Shown here piece after piece: positions 8,579 through 21,168 of a stretch of 64,000 bases of DNA. Both the position numbers and the translations under genes were made by a program. The number at the start of each line of letters is the position of its first letter. Position 1 is the first letter of the stretch. Under the pieces are notes generated by a model. That model worked only from the letters and a program-made list of their open reading frames with translations. It ran no database searches and was not told where the DNA came from. Origin of the DNA: Notolepis coatsorum (Eukaryota; Chordata; Actinopteri; Aulopiformes; Paralepididae); assembly GCA_963971535.1 (NCBI GenBank), contig OZ020589.1, forward strand, positions 85,068,964-85,132,963, given 5' to 3'.

Positions 8579-10863
8579 AGGGCCGCCTCAGGGGGTGTGC
8601 GAGCAGTGCGGTCGCACAGGGCCTCGCAGGAAGGGGGGCCTCGCACAAAAAAAAATAAAAACAAATACAAAACAAATATTTTTTATTTTTATTATTTTTA
8701 TTATTTTTTTTTTATTTTTTTTGCGATGTCCCCCTTCCCGCAAGGCCCTTTTTCATCACAGACCTAAAATCTAGTTTTGCTTATATGCTTATATATTTCA
8801 CATTAGACACGTTTGTAGAATGTTCCTGGCTCTGCGGCTCTGCAGCAGACATACTCACTATTGGAGCTCTGGGGCTCTGCAGCAGACATACTATTGGTTT
8901 CAACGAAGGGAGGGGTTACATCATGTGTACGCTGGCGTGTGTCAGCTGCGTTTGACTATTTCGCCATGCAGTTTTGGAGGTTATGCTTAGTTATGCCAGC
9001 CAAAACGAAGAGGATGGTCATTCGGCAGATGGACTGAAGATGAAAGTTGTTGCATGTTAGACAGTTCAGTCAGGCTAGCCATCCCGGCTAAAGGCAGGGA
9101 CAGCTAGTTAGCTTTAGCTACGTTATAATATTGAGTGCTAACGTGTGGTTCAGTCGGGATAGCCATGATGATGTCGGCTAGTAGCTAGCTTAGCTAAAGG
9201 CTAACTAGCGTTAGCTAACCTTAGTCAACTCCACGCGGTTGTCTCCATCCTCTTGGACGTTTGGTGAGTTTTTAATGCACTCTATTCTATTCCCGCCGTG
9301 GATATATCTCTCTCTCTCTCTCGGGAGCCAAACGGGCCGGCTAGCTGTTGTAGTAGGTGTGTGGCCTGGTGTCAGCACCTGGTGCGAGGGAGGTGAGCTT
9401 GGTGTTTCATTATGAGAATATCTCCATGCTCAAGTCGGCTATAGTCCATGAGGGACTTGTTGCCGGCACCGCTATGGTAAACACCACTCTGTAGTGGGAC
9501 GTGTATTGCCTTCTTTTTCCCTTCTCTCTTCGGATGAGAAGAGGAAAACACAGCGGCTGTCTGAAGTGTTGGCCTGTATTGCTTTTCTCACGTTGTACAG
9601 TTTTTCAGTGGTAGCCGCATAGCTTGCTTCTGCGTTAGCTAGTGGTTAGCGATAGCCGGGTTGAGCTAACTGTTAGCCAGTTAGTTGTTTAGCTACGACG
9701 TTAGCTGCTCGTTTTCGCTCGGCTGGGAACGTTAGCTTGATGCTATCAGTTAGCCTAGAGTTAGCTGTTAGCTTGTGCTACGACCATTGACATTAGCCGT
9801 GAGAATAGCAGGCCCTGGCACTCTGACTACGACATCATCTTTGACAGAAGATGTAGTCGGGCCTGCACCATGACAAGGCTCCGGCCATAGCTTCTTTTTG
9901 TCCCGCCAGCGAGAGGCCTTTCGTCAACGTGGAGACCTGTGTTGCGGCCTTTCGCCCTGCGTTCCTTGGTGCAGGTAAGATGTCCATTGGACATTACCCC
10001 ACTCTTCCTTCCTTCCCCTCCCGAATGTTTTGTTAATAACGATGTTTTTTTCCAGGCAAAACATATGTTACTTCACAACATTTGGAGATACGACATGTGC
10101 TGTGTGTGAATTGTCTTGGTCGTTTGTGTAGCTTGGGTAGCGTTGGCCAAAGCTGTGTGTGGCCTGGTGTCAGTACCTGGCTACTCTATTTGCAGTTAGC
10201 CTATTTAGCTGATGTCGGCCATTGGCTCCTTGCTACTTTGTTTTCTCTGGTATAGACCCTCTTCTCTTTGGATTTAGGTGTTGATCTTTGTCCTTTTGGA
10301 TCTATGTATATTCATGTTGCCTTTGTGAAGTTATCTTTTCCTTCTGTTTTGTTCTTCCATTAAAAGTTGAATATCCTTTAGGGGCTCATCTTTGCTTATC
10401 TCTCTCATACATGCTCTCTCTCTAACACACACACACACAGACATGCTCTCTCTCTCTCTAACACACAAACACACATGCTCTCTCTCTCTCTCTCTTTCTA
10501 ACACACACAGTCTGCCTATGGCGGCTTTTCTCGATGGCTAGGCTGTGCTCGCTGAGTCTGTACCTAGTCAAGGATCTTCAGTCACAGTGCTCAGGGATTC
10601 TGCCACTGTGTACTCTCTGTTTAGGGCCAAATAGCATTTCAATTTGCTCTGGTTTTGGGTTGTTTCTTTCCAATGTGTCTCTCTCTCTCTCTCTCTCTCT
10701 CTCTGGCCTTGCTCTGGTGGAGGGTCAGGGGCATTGCCGGGTCTGTGCAGCGATAACACTGTATATTGACTATAGAACGGGAGCTCTCTCTCGGGGGGGG
10801 GGGGGGGGGGGGGCTCGCGTTTAAATCTCGCACAGGGCCTCGCATTTCTCCCAGGCGGCCCTG
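8578..10863. mobile_element. hAT-like non-autonomous element, copy 1
   Basis: It begins CAGGGCCGCCT and ends AGGCGGCCCTG, imperfect inverted ends of hAT type. It is flanked by CACGCACG (8570-8577) and CACGCATG (10864-10871), an 8-bp TSD with one mismatch that is ambiguous because the target is a CACG repeat. A second inverted pair near the left end (GGGCCTCGC near 8620 against GCAAGGCCC near 8742) encloses an A/T-rich stretch. No transposase was found. It carries the GTTAGCT-rich module shared with the 5S element, CT/CA repeats at 10405-10510 and 10678-10703, and a G run at about 10793-10813. The second copy at 29048 lacks this right end. Confidence 0.8.
9420..10160 (+). repeat. Shared noncoding module in the hAT-like element, copy 1
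   Basis: It matches the 5S element's module block by block: CTCCATGCTCAAGTCGGCTA, GTTAGCTTGATGCTATCAG, GACTACGACATCATCTTTGA and AATAACGATGTTTTTT. No conserved frame was found. Confidence 0.65.
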
Positions 10864-10880
10864 CACGCATGCACGCACGC

Positions 10881-11047
<167 letters not shown>

Positions 11048-11523
11048 ATACTGTAGGTACACACACACAGGGGTGTCAAACTAATTTTCACGAGGGCCAC
11101 ATCAGCATTATGGCTGCCCTCAAAGGGCCAAAGACTGTGTAAAATAAATGTAACTACCGGGTACTCCTTTACATATTGTTAAACATATTGTTTCTGTATT
11201 TATTACTTATTAAAGTTACACATATTTCATATGCATTTGCATAGATGTAAAAATATATGTTAGCTTATGTTATTTTAACATAAATGATAAATCCTTTTAG
11301 TTTATCAGGTTAAGAACCCCATATTACTCCATCAATAACAAAGAAGGATATCATCAAATACAAGCTATGAGATTAAGTTTGTTCAAAACCTTTTTGTCAC
11401 AGTCAAGAGAGGCAGAACTATGGTGCAACCAACAAGTGTGAGCTGCTAAGAACATGTGGGACATATGTAGCATGTTACAAAAACAAATGGCTGCACACAA
11501 CCTTGCAGAGGCCTTACATCCAA

Positions 11524-11860
11524 CTAATGGGAGATAGTTTGATTACAGAAAACATGTGTACAGTATGCATGAACACACAACTGTAACTGTACTAAAAAAT
11601 AACAAAATAAGGGTTGTATCAGTTCACAACTATATTGGTCAGTTTTGGGTGGGACTTGTTTGCGTCCCTGCAGCTTCTGATTCAATTGGGCGAGATGCTC
11701 GGTTATGTCACACAACATAGCAAAGTCAGATAGACAGTTCAGACAATATTTATTCAACCCTTTGTTATTATAGAATTCCGCCTGGATCTTTTTTGTATAT
11801 TGGGCTGTAAAATTGTCAAAGAATGTCCGAGGAGTACGTGCTTTTGGCTGTTTTCCCTTT
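11524..11860 (-). pseudogene. hAT transposase-like fragment
   Basis: The minus strand reads [20 protein letters not shown] and then [11 protein letters not shown]. This corresponds to the LADLAFLVDIT-HLN-LN-LQG segment of Charlie-type hAT transposases and their domesticated relatives. The frame is broken just upstream (about 11760-11860). The BED finger and catalytic acidic residues are not visible nearby. It lies in the correct place inside the element with CAGGGGTGTCAAACT ends. I judge it a decayed internal fragment with no function. Confidence 0.65.
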
Positions 11861-12294
11861 GTTACTTCATCAATACCTCAGTTATTCAACATAAATCTAT
11901 GTGTAAGAATGTGTAATAGCTGTTTAAAGGTAATAAAAACACAAAAACGGAATTTGATTTTACAGGTCTTTTTGTGAAACATGAACTATGATGGGCACTT
12001 ATAAAACATGTGGCCCATACAATCTGAAAAGAAAAATGTTTTATAAATGTACAAACAAATTAGGAGTCTAGGCCTTTTCTTCTCCCTGTTATTGGCTGTT
12101 TAGTCCATGCATTTTCAGGCTGTGTGGTACTGCAGACAACAGTTCCTCTCCAGCTGCAAGCACAGGCCCACATTGCAGACATTAGACATCCTAAAAAGAA
12201 ATTATAAGAAAGTAAAATCAATAACTGTTGTAGGCTATATTTACTAAAACACACATTCAGGTGAGTATAGGTGCTTTCTCCTTCACAGGTATGC

Positions 12295-12560
12295 TATGGT
12301 ATTATATGCCATATGGTCCCTACACACAGTAGCTGTACTACTACAAACAGCATACATGTAGGCAATGGTAAATGTATACATATTTTACAATAATAGGCCA
12401 TAAGGCCCCTACACACACACACACCGACACAGTAGCTGTACAAACTGCAATTTTACTAACACAGTCAGGTAGGCAATGGTAAATGTATACATATTTTGCC
12501 ATATGGCCCCTACACACACAGAAATACACACAGTAGCTGTACTACTACAAACTATTTTAC
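12295..12560. repeat. Tandem repeat, unit about 110-120 bp, 2.5 copies
   Basis: GGCAATGGTAAATGTATACA, CCATATGGCCCCTACACACA and CAGTAGCTGTAC recur in the same order. Confidence 0.8.
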
Positions 12561-12564
12561 TAAC

Positions 12565-12720
12565 GTTACATACCCTGGTCCATATGTCGCTCTTGTTTCT
12601 GGCTATGTTGTGTATTGCGCCATTGCGGTCTTCGTCATCGTCGTCGTCGTCATGAAACATTTTGGGTATTTTCGTTTCCATACTTGACTGTCTTGACATC
12701 TTACCAATAATCAGCTGCAA
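12565..12720 (-). other. Possible first coding exon of the hAT relic
   Basis: The minus strand opens with an acidic run (HDDDDDDEDRNG), then NIARNKSDIWTR directly before GGGTATGT, which resembles a splice donor. It could be the 5' exon of the hAT transposase. No domain is recognised. Confidence 0.25.
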
Positions 12721-13259
12721 AAAAAAACTACAAAACTACTAAAATACTACTAAAACGCTACTAAAACACTTCTCAAACAAAGTCATATCCACTCGCCAAA
12801 AACAACTTCCAGAGCTACTGAGCTACTGTACATTTGATAACACTACCGTAATGACAGAAAATGAAGCACATTCTCTGGTTTCAGGGACACAATCTTTGCG
12901 ATCGCACATTTGGTTCAAGAGTTATGGCAATTTTAAAAAGGCATGTCAAATCCTGTCGGAACCAGAGCTCTCACGGGCCACATAAAATGACGTGGCGGGC
13001 CACATTTGGCCCGCAGGCGTTGAGTTTGACACATATGCTGTAGGTACACGCACACACACACACACACACACCTATACGGTATACACACAGACACACACAG
13101 GTTGTCCATAACCATTGCATGAGACAGATTACTGTGTTTACCAAGTATTTGATCAATATGGTTTCCCAGGCCGCTGTTCCCATGGCGATAGGACAGTGGA
13201 CAGAGATGGTTGCTATAGTAATTCAGTACTACGGTACAGAGAACATTAGCCTCAACTAC

Positions 13260-13940
<681 letters not shown>

Positions 13941-14208
13941 CATGAAATATGGACAATGCCCAGAGAATCAGGTGCATTGCCTGGAGTTGCCCTTTCACAC
14001 AGTAACACTGCACTTGGGTTAGGTAAGGCCTAGGTAGACGCAGGAAGGGAAAAGTACCTCCTCCGTCTGTGTACGGACGATCATCACTTTGAATGTATTT
14101 AACTGGCAAGTAACCCGACTCAACTTATAAAGGTTTGAAATCAAATTAAATAAGGATCCATACTCTATTCCGTACAGAGTGAAATAAGCAACCAACAGTG
14201 ACAACCCT

Positions 14209-14335
14209 CATTGCCTATACATCATCCAGCTTACCTTCATTCTCTATACATCACCTAGCTTAACTTCATTGTCTATACATCACCTATCTTAACTTCATTG
14301 TCTATACATCACCTAGCTTACCCTCATTGTCTATA
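14209..14335. repeat. 29-bp tandem repeat, split by the next element
   Basis: About four units of AGCTTAACTTCATTGTC followed by TATACATCACCT. The array resumes at 20255-20299 on the far side of the 5.9-kb insertion. Confidence 0.85.
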
Positions 14336-14511
14336 GGGAGGTGTAGTCTGACGTCACTTTGGACCGCCCGCACGGTCCACCTGTTTAGGGATTAATCATT
14401 GGGAAAATGGATTATCGGCTATTGTAACAATTCTGCCTCATGAACATTGGCACGCTTTCCATTTTTGCACAAAATTAGTTCAATCACTAACATTATTGTT
14501 TAACATATTAA

Positions 14512-16560
14512 AGGGGAACTATCTTAGAAATGGCCTTTTCCAGTGTTTAGCATTGTATCCTAGCTATGTGGACTTATATTAATAGTATCTATGTCTCTAA
14601 TTCTCATATTGGCGCATTCTTCCAATTCTCCTCTCACAATTAAATTTAAAGGAAAATTTAAAACGTACCTATACAGTCTAGCCACAAGGTGGCACCACAA
14701 GCTAAGCTATTGTATATTGTTGTAACTCAGTTACCTTCTCTACTCTGCATTGTATATACTGTATATATATCTTTATATTGAATTTTTTTGTTTTGTTCAC
14801 ACTTGTTTACGTACTTGACTCTCTATTTTATACTTATATTATACTTTATTATTATACTTATTTTATACTATCTTTTATTTTATCTAGCACACTCTCAGGA
14901 GCAAAACAGAAAGAAGCATTTCATACAAAGTATTCCGTATTTCTGTATGACAACTTAATAAAGAAACTAACTAAACTAGCTTATAAATAGTGTACCATGC
15001 CTTAGGGAAAGCGAGTATCTTATTGAAATGTTTTTATTATTATGTGTTTTTAATTTTATGTATTGATCTTCTACTGAAATGTTATTTTAATGTGCTTTGC
15101 CTATTGCAGTACTTTTATTACTGTTGTCTTATTAACACTTTGCATGCCACGCACAAGATTATTCCGGTTATTACCCCCCGGGTTGAATGCCCAATCACGA
15201 GAATATTCGTTTGTTCTCTTTTTTTTTTTTTTTTGCGATATGAAATCATATTTCATCAACCGTGTCTACCTTTGGAAATTCAGCTACCTCAGGCGCTCAG
15301 ATGTGAAAAAAGTGCCCCCTATTGTCTCCCAGATGGCAATTCACCCTTTTGGATTGAACTCAATGAAAATGATTGAGAAAAAAAAACCTGCACTCCACAT
15401 TTTACTTCTCACTCATGCAACCGGCATCTACCAGCTTCATGCTGGACTCTTGGAGCAGCGGGGAATATGTGTTTTACAGTATACACGGTGTATCACTAAA
15501 AGGAGTGATTTTTTCGAATGGTGATCAGGAATTGGAATAATACATTTGGATACCATCTGATCTCAGGTATGGAATCTATGTTACCAGTCTAAGGATAATC
15601 AGACCCGTTTCCACGGATATTAGCTTTTATGTGATTATGTGATATCGCTGTTTGACTGTGCGCGCCGTCAGGAAATAGGAGACTCGATTTTCGGCTTGCG
15701 GCCAGAGCGTGCAGGCATACACATATACTATCGATAATCTAGCGTTTATTTGAAAACGATTCATAAATAGGCCGAAAAATGACAACGTTCTAGAATATTC
15801 CAGGAAAAGGCGATTATCAGGGAATCTCTTATTTTTTTCGTGAAACCGAGTGCTTTTCAGAATGGTAGAAAACGGAAATGAACCGATAAAAAAACAATCT
15901 GCTACGACAATGTTGACTGGAAAATGAGTCTTTGATAACCGACGGGCAGATTAGACACATAGCCATAATTTAAAACATAGATTAGGCGATATTAACGCTA
16001 ACATTGAAGTGGCCCTGGGCATTCAAGAGACTAATAAGAAATTAAACTTGGGCAGTGAACGTGTTAATGTGATGCTTTACATATGCGTATGTTTTTGTAC
16101 AGCACTTTGAGCTGCATGACATGTATGAAAGGTGCTTTATAAATACATTTTTACTTACTTACTTACAATATTGTCCCTCACTGAACTGAGTCATCTGAAA
16201 ATGTGCATTTCTGTGACGTCAGACGTTTCTCAGCTGCATAATAACGCCCGCCCCCTCTGTTTGTTGCCACAGACCGCAAGGATGGAAGTGCAGAGAGTTA
16301 GCCTTGTTAGCCTAACGTAAATAGTATGAGCAAAACACGCAGGACATGTGCTGTTCCTGAAATGCTCCCGCTGTTTCTATGTGCAGTGAAAAGTGAAAGT
16401 GCTTTGCATTCTAGACTAGTCATTAATTTACATGGTAAACTAAGGTTAGCGGCTATGTTAAGTGTAAGTGTTAATATGATTGTATGTAACTGCACTTTAA
16501 CTGTTCCACAGTAAGAGGGCGCTATAGGCGTAAGGAGATGCAGCTATTGTAGCTGACGTC
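14512..16560. mobile_element. Degenerate TTAA-type element, interrupted
   Basis: TTAA then AGGGGAACTATCTTAGAAAT matches the left end of the clean copy at 37499. After an interruption, 16178-16262 matches that copy again (GAGTCATCTGAAAA, CATAATAACGCCCGCCCCCT). The right terminus is not recognisable. Confidence 0.65.
14640..16172. mobile_element. Composite insertion in the TTAA element (LINE 3' ends)
   Basis: Flanked by ACAAT on both sides. It includes a LINE 3' end (14880-14975: GAAGCATTTCATACAAAGTA, then AATAAAGAAACT), also seen reversed at 19785 and 24396. It ends with a GCACTTTGAGCTGCATGACA tail and TACTTAC repeats near 16150. The middle part, 15560-16060, resembles 48520-48810. Confidence 0.45.
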
Positions 16561-16812
16561 AGGTAGCAGGTATAAGAAGGAATGTTCCTTCCCCCTCTGT
16601 CTCTTTCACTCTAACTCTCAAGGAGAGTAGGTCTCGTGGTGCAAATGTACATACGAAAATAAACCACGCCAGTTAAGGCTAAAGAGGACCTCGTTGTCAT
16701 GACCAGTTATTTTGCTCCCCAGGTGACTCTGTCAACAGGCTAGCTAGCTAAAGCCACGCTGATAATAACAGAGAGGGACATAGAGAGAGCACGGTGGGGG
16801 CTATCGGGCCGT

Positions 16813-16947
<135 letters not shown>

Positions 16948-17129
16948 CACGCGGCATATTTTTTCTGTAGGTTCACTTTGACGTTAGCAGAGCCTTCAGA
17001 CGTTAGTAGATTAGTATGGGGGCGGAGCTACAGGTGGGGGTCTGTTGCTAGACTATGCCTCCCACTGGTCGGCTGCAGTGAGGATGAAGCCTTGCATCAC
17101 GTGTCCCCTCCGGTACACAAGGAGGCAGC

Positions 17130-17800
17130 CGTCGCATTTTCTGAAAATCTGCCTAAAATACATACCTAAGTAAATGGAAGATTGCTCCACTTTTACAAGG
17201 GCCATTTACATGTTCTTGGAATCTAGGGACATAATATGGACCTCAGTGAATGTATTCCCAGTCTCAGAAATATTGTGTCTATTACTAGGCTTGCTTAAAT
17301 TGTGATGCAACAAAGGAGAATATAAATTATGATTTGTTTTTGCATCTTTGACAGTGAATAACACCATGCTAAAATGACCAGACATAAGGAACTGCCACTG
17401 AGCTCATTCAGTACCTTCTTGAGATCATGTGTACAACAAATCTAAGGAAATTAATAAAGGGAAGATGATTAAACAGAAGGTTTTGTAGATACAGTACTGA
17501 ATTCTGCCATCCAGACCCATGCAATTTAAAATATTATTATAGAATATAGAATATGAGGCCTATAAATGACCTTATTATAGCCAACTTGCACACTATGGAT
17601 CAGGCCAAATATCAATAAAATGGCAGAGTTCAATTTGGATTTAGTATCACCAGGCGTGCATGAAGAACAGAGAATGAAATCTACTGTATGTACAGTAGGT
17701 TTTTTATTCTTGCAACAGCTCTGCCATTTTTAAACTGATTTCAAATCGGATGGTTGCTAAATGCTCAAAATAGGGGAGACAAACTAACTGCGCTCCAATA
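17130..17800 (+). repeat. Interspersed repeat family P, copy 1
   Basis: It matches, reversed, 46960-47178 plus 49017-49420 and 49860-49980. It matches, direct, 63340-63420 plus 63690-63827. Shared words include AACAGAAGGTTTTGTAGATA, CAGTACTGAATTC and CTAAAATACATACCTAAGTA. No coding frame was found. It serves as the empty-site reference for the hAT at 47179. Confidence 0.75.
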
Positions 17801-17805
17801 TGTAA

Positions 17806-18290
17806 GGGATAATGTATAGCTACGAGGTCATTGTCGCAAAATAATTGACCGACACGTAGTTTAAAATACCGAGCCGCTTCGGCGAGGTGTTTTAAACGTC
17901 AGTGAAGGTCAATTATTTTGCGACAATGACCGAGTAAAGCTATACATTATCCCGCTTATTACATGGCTAACTTACTAACAATATACCTAATTCATTTGAC
18001 AAATCGCAGTTGTTCTGTGGCTCTGTCAGCCCAAATAAAGTGATTATTATTATCGCGGGCAGCCTCTGTTCTGGCTCCGCTGTAATCTACACACACTCCG
18101 CTGTCAGTGCAGCCGCGGCAGGTGTGTCTGATTTGCTGCACTGATGTGGGCTTGATTGCGAACAGCTGCGCACATCGGTCATTATTGTCCAACAGCGGTC
18201 ATTATTGAAAAATAATGACCGCTGTCGGGGGGCTATTGACCAATCACAAGCAAGCATTTCGGCGAATGTGAAAACGCCATGTAATAAATG
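17806..18290. mobile_element. Fold-back MITE
   Basis: GGGATAATGTATAGC through AATTGACC (17806-17850) is inverted at 17907-17953, with a further inner pair GTTTAAAATACC/GGTGTTTTAAAC. An outer pair TTATTACATGGC (17960) / GCCATGTAATAA (18280) encloses the rest. It contains a perfect 14-bp-arm hairpin at 18193-18224 (CAGCGGTCATTATT, loop GAAA). Confidence 0.7.
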
Positions 18291-18299
18291 CCAATAACG

Positions 18300-19340
18300 T
18301 TCAGTTCCTTATAGACCTTCCCAGAGAGCAGTCGCATTTCTCTCCTCTCCCTAGGCTCCTCAAGGCCGTTCCCACCGCCGCCTAACTGCCTCCATGAAGC
18401 CTGCCACTGCTGTGCTCTGTGCTTCGTGCCGGTTGTCGGACTATATTCAAATCAACTCGAAATGGATCTAATCAGTGGATTTCATATTTTCGTCAAGGAA
18501 GCAGAATAAGGCTAACCCTCTCTGCCTCTTGGGACATTTCAATTCGGGCTACCAACTTGAAGTCGTGGACATTGGATTATCGAAGCTTTTTGGATTGCAA
18601 TAAGAATATTTTGGATCTGTTTACCGCTCACAGGACCTACCAACATGAACTGACTAAGACACTTGGACACTTGGACTAATGCATTCAGCCATTTGGACGG
18701 AGTTGTTAAAACTCACTCCACTCAAATCAATAGAGTTATAATTCACTCTACTCAAATCAAATTTAAATCGACATGGCTGGAGAAATGGTGCCAGTCAGTC
18801 AGCCAAAACTAATTCCTGGATGACTCCAAGGTCGACCCAGAGAGCTGCTGGAGTCGGAGGGCCTCTTGGAGATAAGGATGGCATGCGGCCCCCCCACCCC
18901 ATACCCCATCCCCCCTCCCACGTGTATGCCTAGCGCGTATCCCACGTGTTGGTGACGGCAGCTAATTAGTATGCATGCTGGAGGCGGGGAGCCAAGTCCC
19001 ACCCCCCAGCTGACGGCATTGTAGTCAGAACCATGCCCCCCCCTTCCTGTTCTGCAACGGTGGTTTCAGGACAGTAACTCTTTCCTCCCTCCTCCCGTCG
19101 AAGCTCAGCCGGTGCCGGCTGGCAGCAGATTACACATATGCTGTCTCAGACATACTGTAGTCGACATGTGTCAACAAATGTACATGCCTGTTTGAATTTA
19201 TGTTGTAGCATTATTACTGTAAAAATGTAATGATTGTGAAATGATTGTTTAATGAGACTATGAGCTGTATGTGCATGTCACTGAATTTCCCCAAGGGGAT
19301 CAATAAAGTATCTATCTATCTATCATCTATCTATCTATAA
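18300..19340 (+). repeat. LINE/SINE 3' region with (ATCT)n tail
   Basis: The end reads GAATTTCCCCAAGGGGATCA, AATAAAGTATCTATC, then (TATC)n at 19311-19338. It is typical of a fish non-LTR element in plus orientation. Upstream sequence 18300-18800 has no recognised coding segment. A reversed relative lies at 58645. Confidence 0.6.
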
Positions 19341-19770
19341 TCCCGAGTAATAAGAGAATAAAAGAAAATTCATAAGCAAGTAATTTGTTTGAAGGGAGCT
19401 AGAAGCCTTTGGGAAGTGTAGTTTTAAAAAATGCCAACGCTCATTGAAAGCTCTGGATGTCCTCTTCTCAAAATGACTAAATTCAGTGACCGTCGCTTTT
19501 TCAAAATGGCCGATTTTCGTGATCAAAACAACACATTTCAAAAACTAAAATCTCACTAATAACACTAACCTATTGGTAAACAAACGTATTGCTGAAAATA
19601 TACACTATGACTGCTGTTGTGACATGGTGACATGGATGTTTACTCTTAAAAACGTTTGAAAAAAACCACGATAATTATGTCAGACAGTCTAGAGACACTG
19701 ATTTATGACGTGATGTAATTTGCGGTCCGGTGCCGGACCGCACGGGCGGAAGAGGTTAAGCATTTTTGGT
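19340..19770 (+). repeat. Interspersed repeat family G, copy 1
   Basis: It matches, reversed, 46460-46920 (CCTATTGGTAAAC, GGGAAGTGTAGTTTT, GCTCATTGAAAGCTC). It ends at a palindrome GCGGTCCGGTGCCGGACCGC (19724-19743) followed by CGGGCGGAAGAGGTTAA. Confidence 0.75.
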
Positions 19771-19784
19771 TGAAATAAAAGTTC

Positions 19785-20100
19785 AAGTTCAAGTTTCAAG
19801 TTTCTTTAATAGTTGTCATACAGAAGTACAGAATACTTTTATACAAAATGCTTCTTTCTGTTACGCTCCAGAGACTGTGCTAGACAAAAGATAAATATGA
19901 AATAAAATAAAATAGTATTGCATGTAAAAATAGAAGTAAAAATATAAGTCACGTACGTATACACAGTGTTCAGTATATACATATGTACAATGTTCGATGC
20001 AGAATAAAAGTAACTGAGTTACCATACAATATACAAGTTGACAAGTTGAATTATTTTACGATTAATTTTCAAATATTTTCATGTTGAGCTATAGATTGTG
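19785..20100 (-). repeat. LINE 3' UTR (AACTTG tail), reversed
   Basis: CAAGTTCAAG repeats followed by TTTCTTTAATAGTTGTCATA and AGACTGTGCTAGAC. The same 3' UTR is fused to an RT fragment at 24396-25300. Confidence 0.7.
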
Positions 20101-20299
20101 GATGAATACTCACAGAAAGGTACACCATGCAAATGTTCATGCTTTATTTGTTTTAAACAAGATGATTTAGAAAAGGGCAATGGGGAAATACGTTGCAATT
20201 TTAAGCGAGGTGGACCGGCCAGGAAACAGCAATGACGTAACCACTATACCTCCCTATACAGCACCTAGCTCACCTTCATTGTCTATACATCACCTAGCT

Positions 20300-20950
20300 T
20301 TTAATTAGACATAAAACGTGTAGCATATTCTTCTTCTTATTATATAAGTGTATGGGTTGGTGGTGCGTGGTGGTGCGCCCTGTCCCTTCCACACAGAAGC
20401 CGGGACGTTAAAACAGCCACATCTTCAACTGATCTCACAGTTGATTCCATTGAATAGCCCGGTGCAATGGCCCCACTATTATAGTCATCATCCTCCTCCA
20501 CTTCAGAAAAGCCGTTGATAGGATACAAAGTCACATTGTGACAATGTCAACACAAAAGCCATGTACTATTTATGGGCATTGACAGAAACTCGAGAACAAA
20601 AGGCGGTGGCTGGCGATTAGCCAACGAAAGCACTCATGGGATTCGAATGTAAATGTGACTCTGTCCCCAAGCACAGACGTGTGCGCCAAGAAAAACTGCC
20701 TTTTTTAACTTTACATCTTTACAACATGGGGCACAGAGTGCTGGACCCGATCACATAATCATCTGTTGTGTTAGACCGTCTACCTTCATTCCTTTTCAAT
20801 GAGGAGTATTTGGTTGTTGGACAGTGTTGTGTCCGTCTCCACCAGATTAGTTTGGAGAGGGAGAACTGAGGGATATGTTACCATCCGTCATTTTACTCCA
20901 TTCAGAGCACCCAGGTCTGCTGGCGGCAGTAGCGGTAGTGTAGTGGCTAA
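20300..20950. other. No recognised feature
   Basis: A short CTTCTTCTT stretch near 20330 and unremarkable single-copy-looking sequence. No frame over 65 codons with a recognisable motif was found. Confidence 0.5.
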
Positions 20951-21039
20951 TACATATTGCAGAGGGTCAAAACAATCAACCTGATGAAGGCAACCATGCC
21001 ACGTTTTAAATACAGTACGAAGATTAGTCGTTTATTCTT

Positions 21040-21115
21040 GGAACCTCCTCAAGGACCCCTGTGGGCCCCTGGACCCCTCGTTGAGAACCACTGGACTAGA
21101 GCCAATACTGCTTTT
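21040..21115. repeat. hAT-type end fragment
   Basis: TGGACCCCTCGTTGAGAACC followed by ACTGGACTAGAGCC resembles the GTTGAGAACCACTG ends common in fish hAT elements. There is no partner end. Confidence 0.35.
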
Positions 21116-21168
21116 GCTACCCAGTATTCTAACAGCCAAGTCAGTGGCCTTGCATTTCCAGGCCTCTC

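Larger units (their letters stand above)
11068..13037. mobile_element. hAT element with CAGGGGTGTCAAACT ends, decayed
   Basis: The left end is CAGGGGTGTCAAACT followed by GAGGGCCACAT. The right end has GGGCCACATTTGGCCCGC and AGTTTGACACATATG, the mirrored terminus with changes at the tip. The pair is characteristic of a common vertebrate hAT group. Flanking sequence CTGTAGGTACAC occurs on both sides (11051 and 13038), longer than the normal 8-bp duplication. Inside are hAT-type coding relics on the minus strand and a tandem repeat. Confidence 0.75.

Noticed and set aside
15090-15524. Possible host exon
   Set aside because: Runs of T encode poly-Phe, no motif is recognisable, and it lies inside nested repeats.
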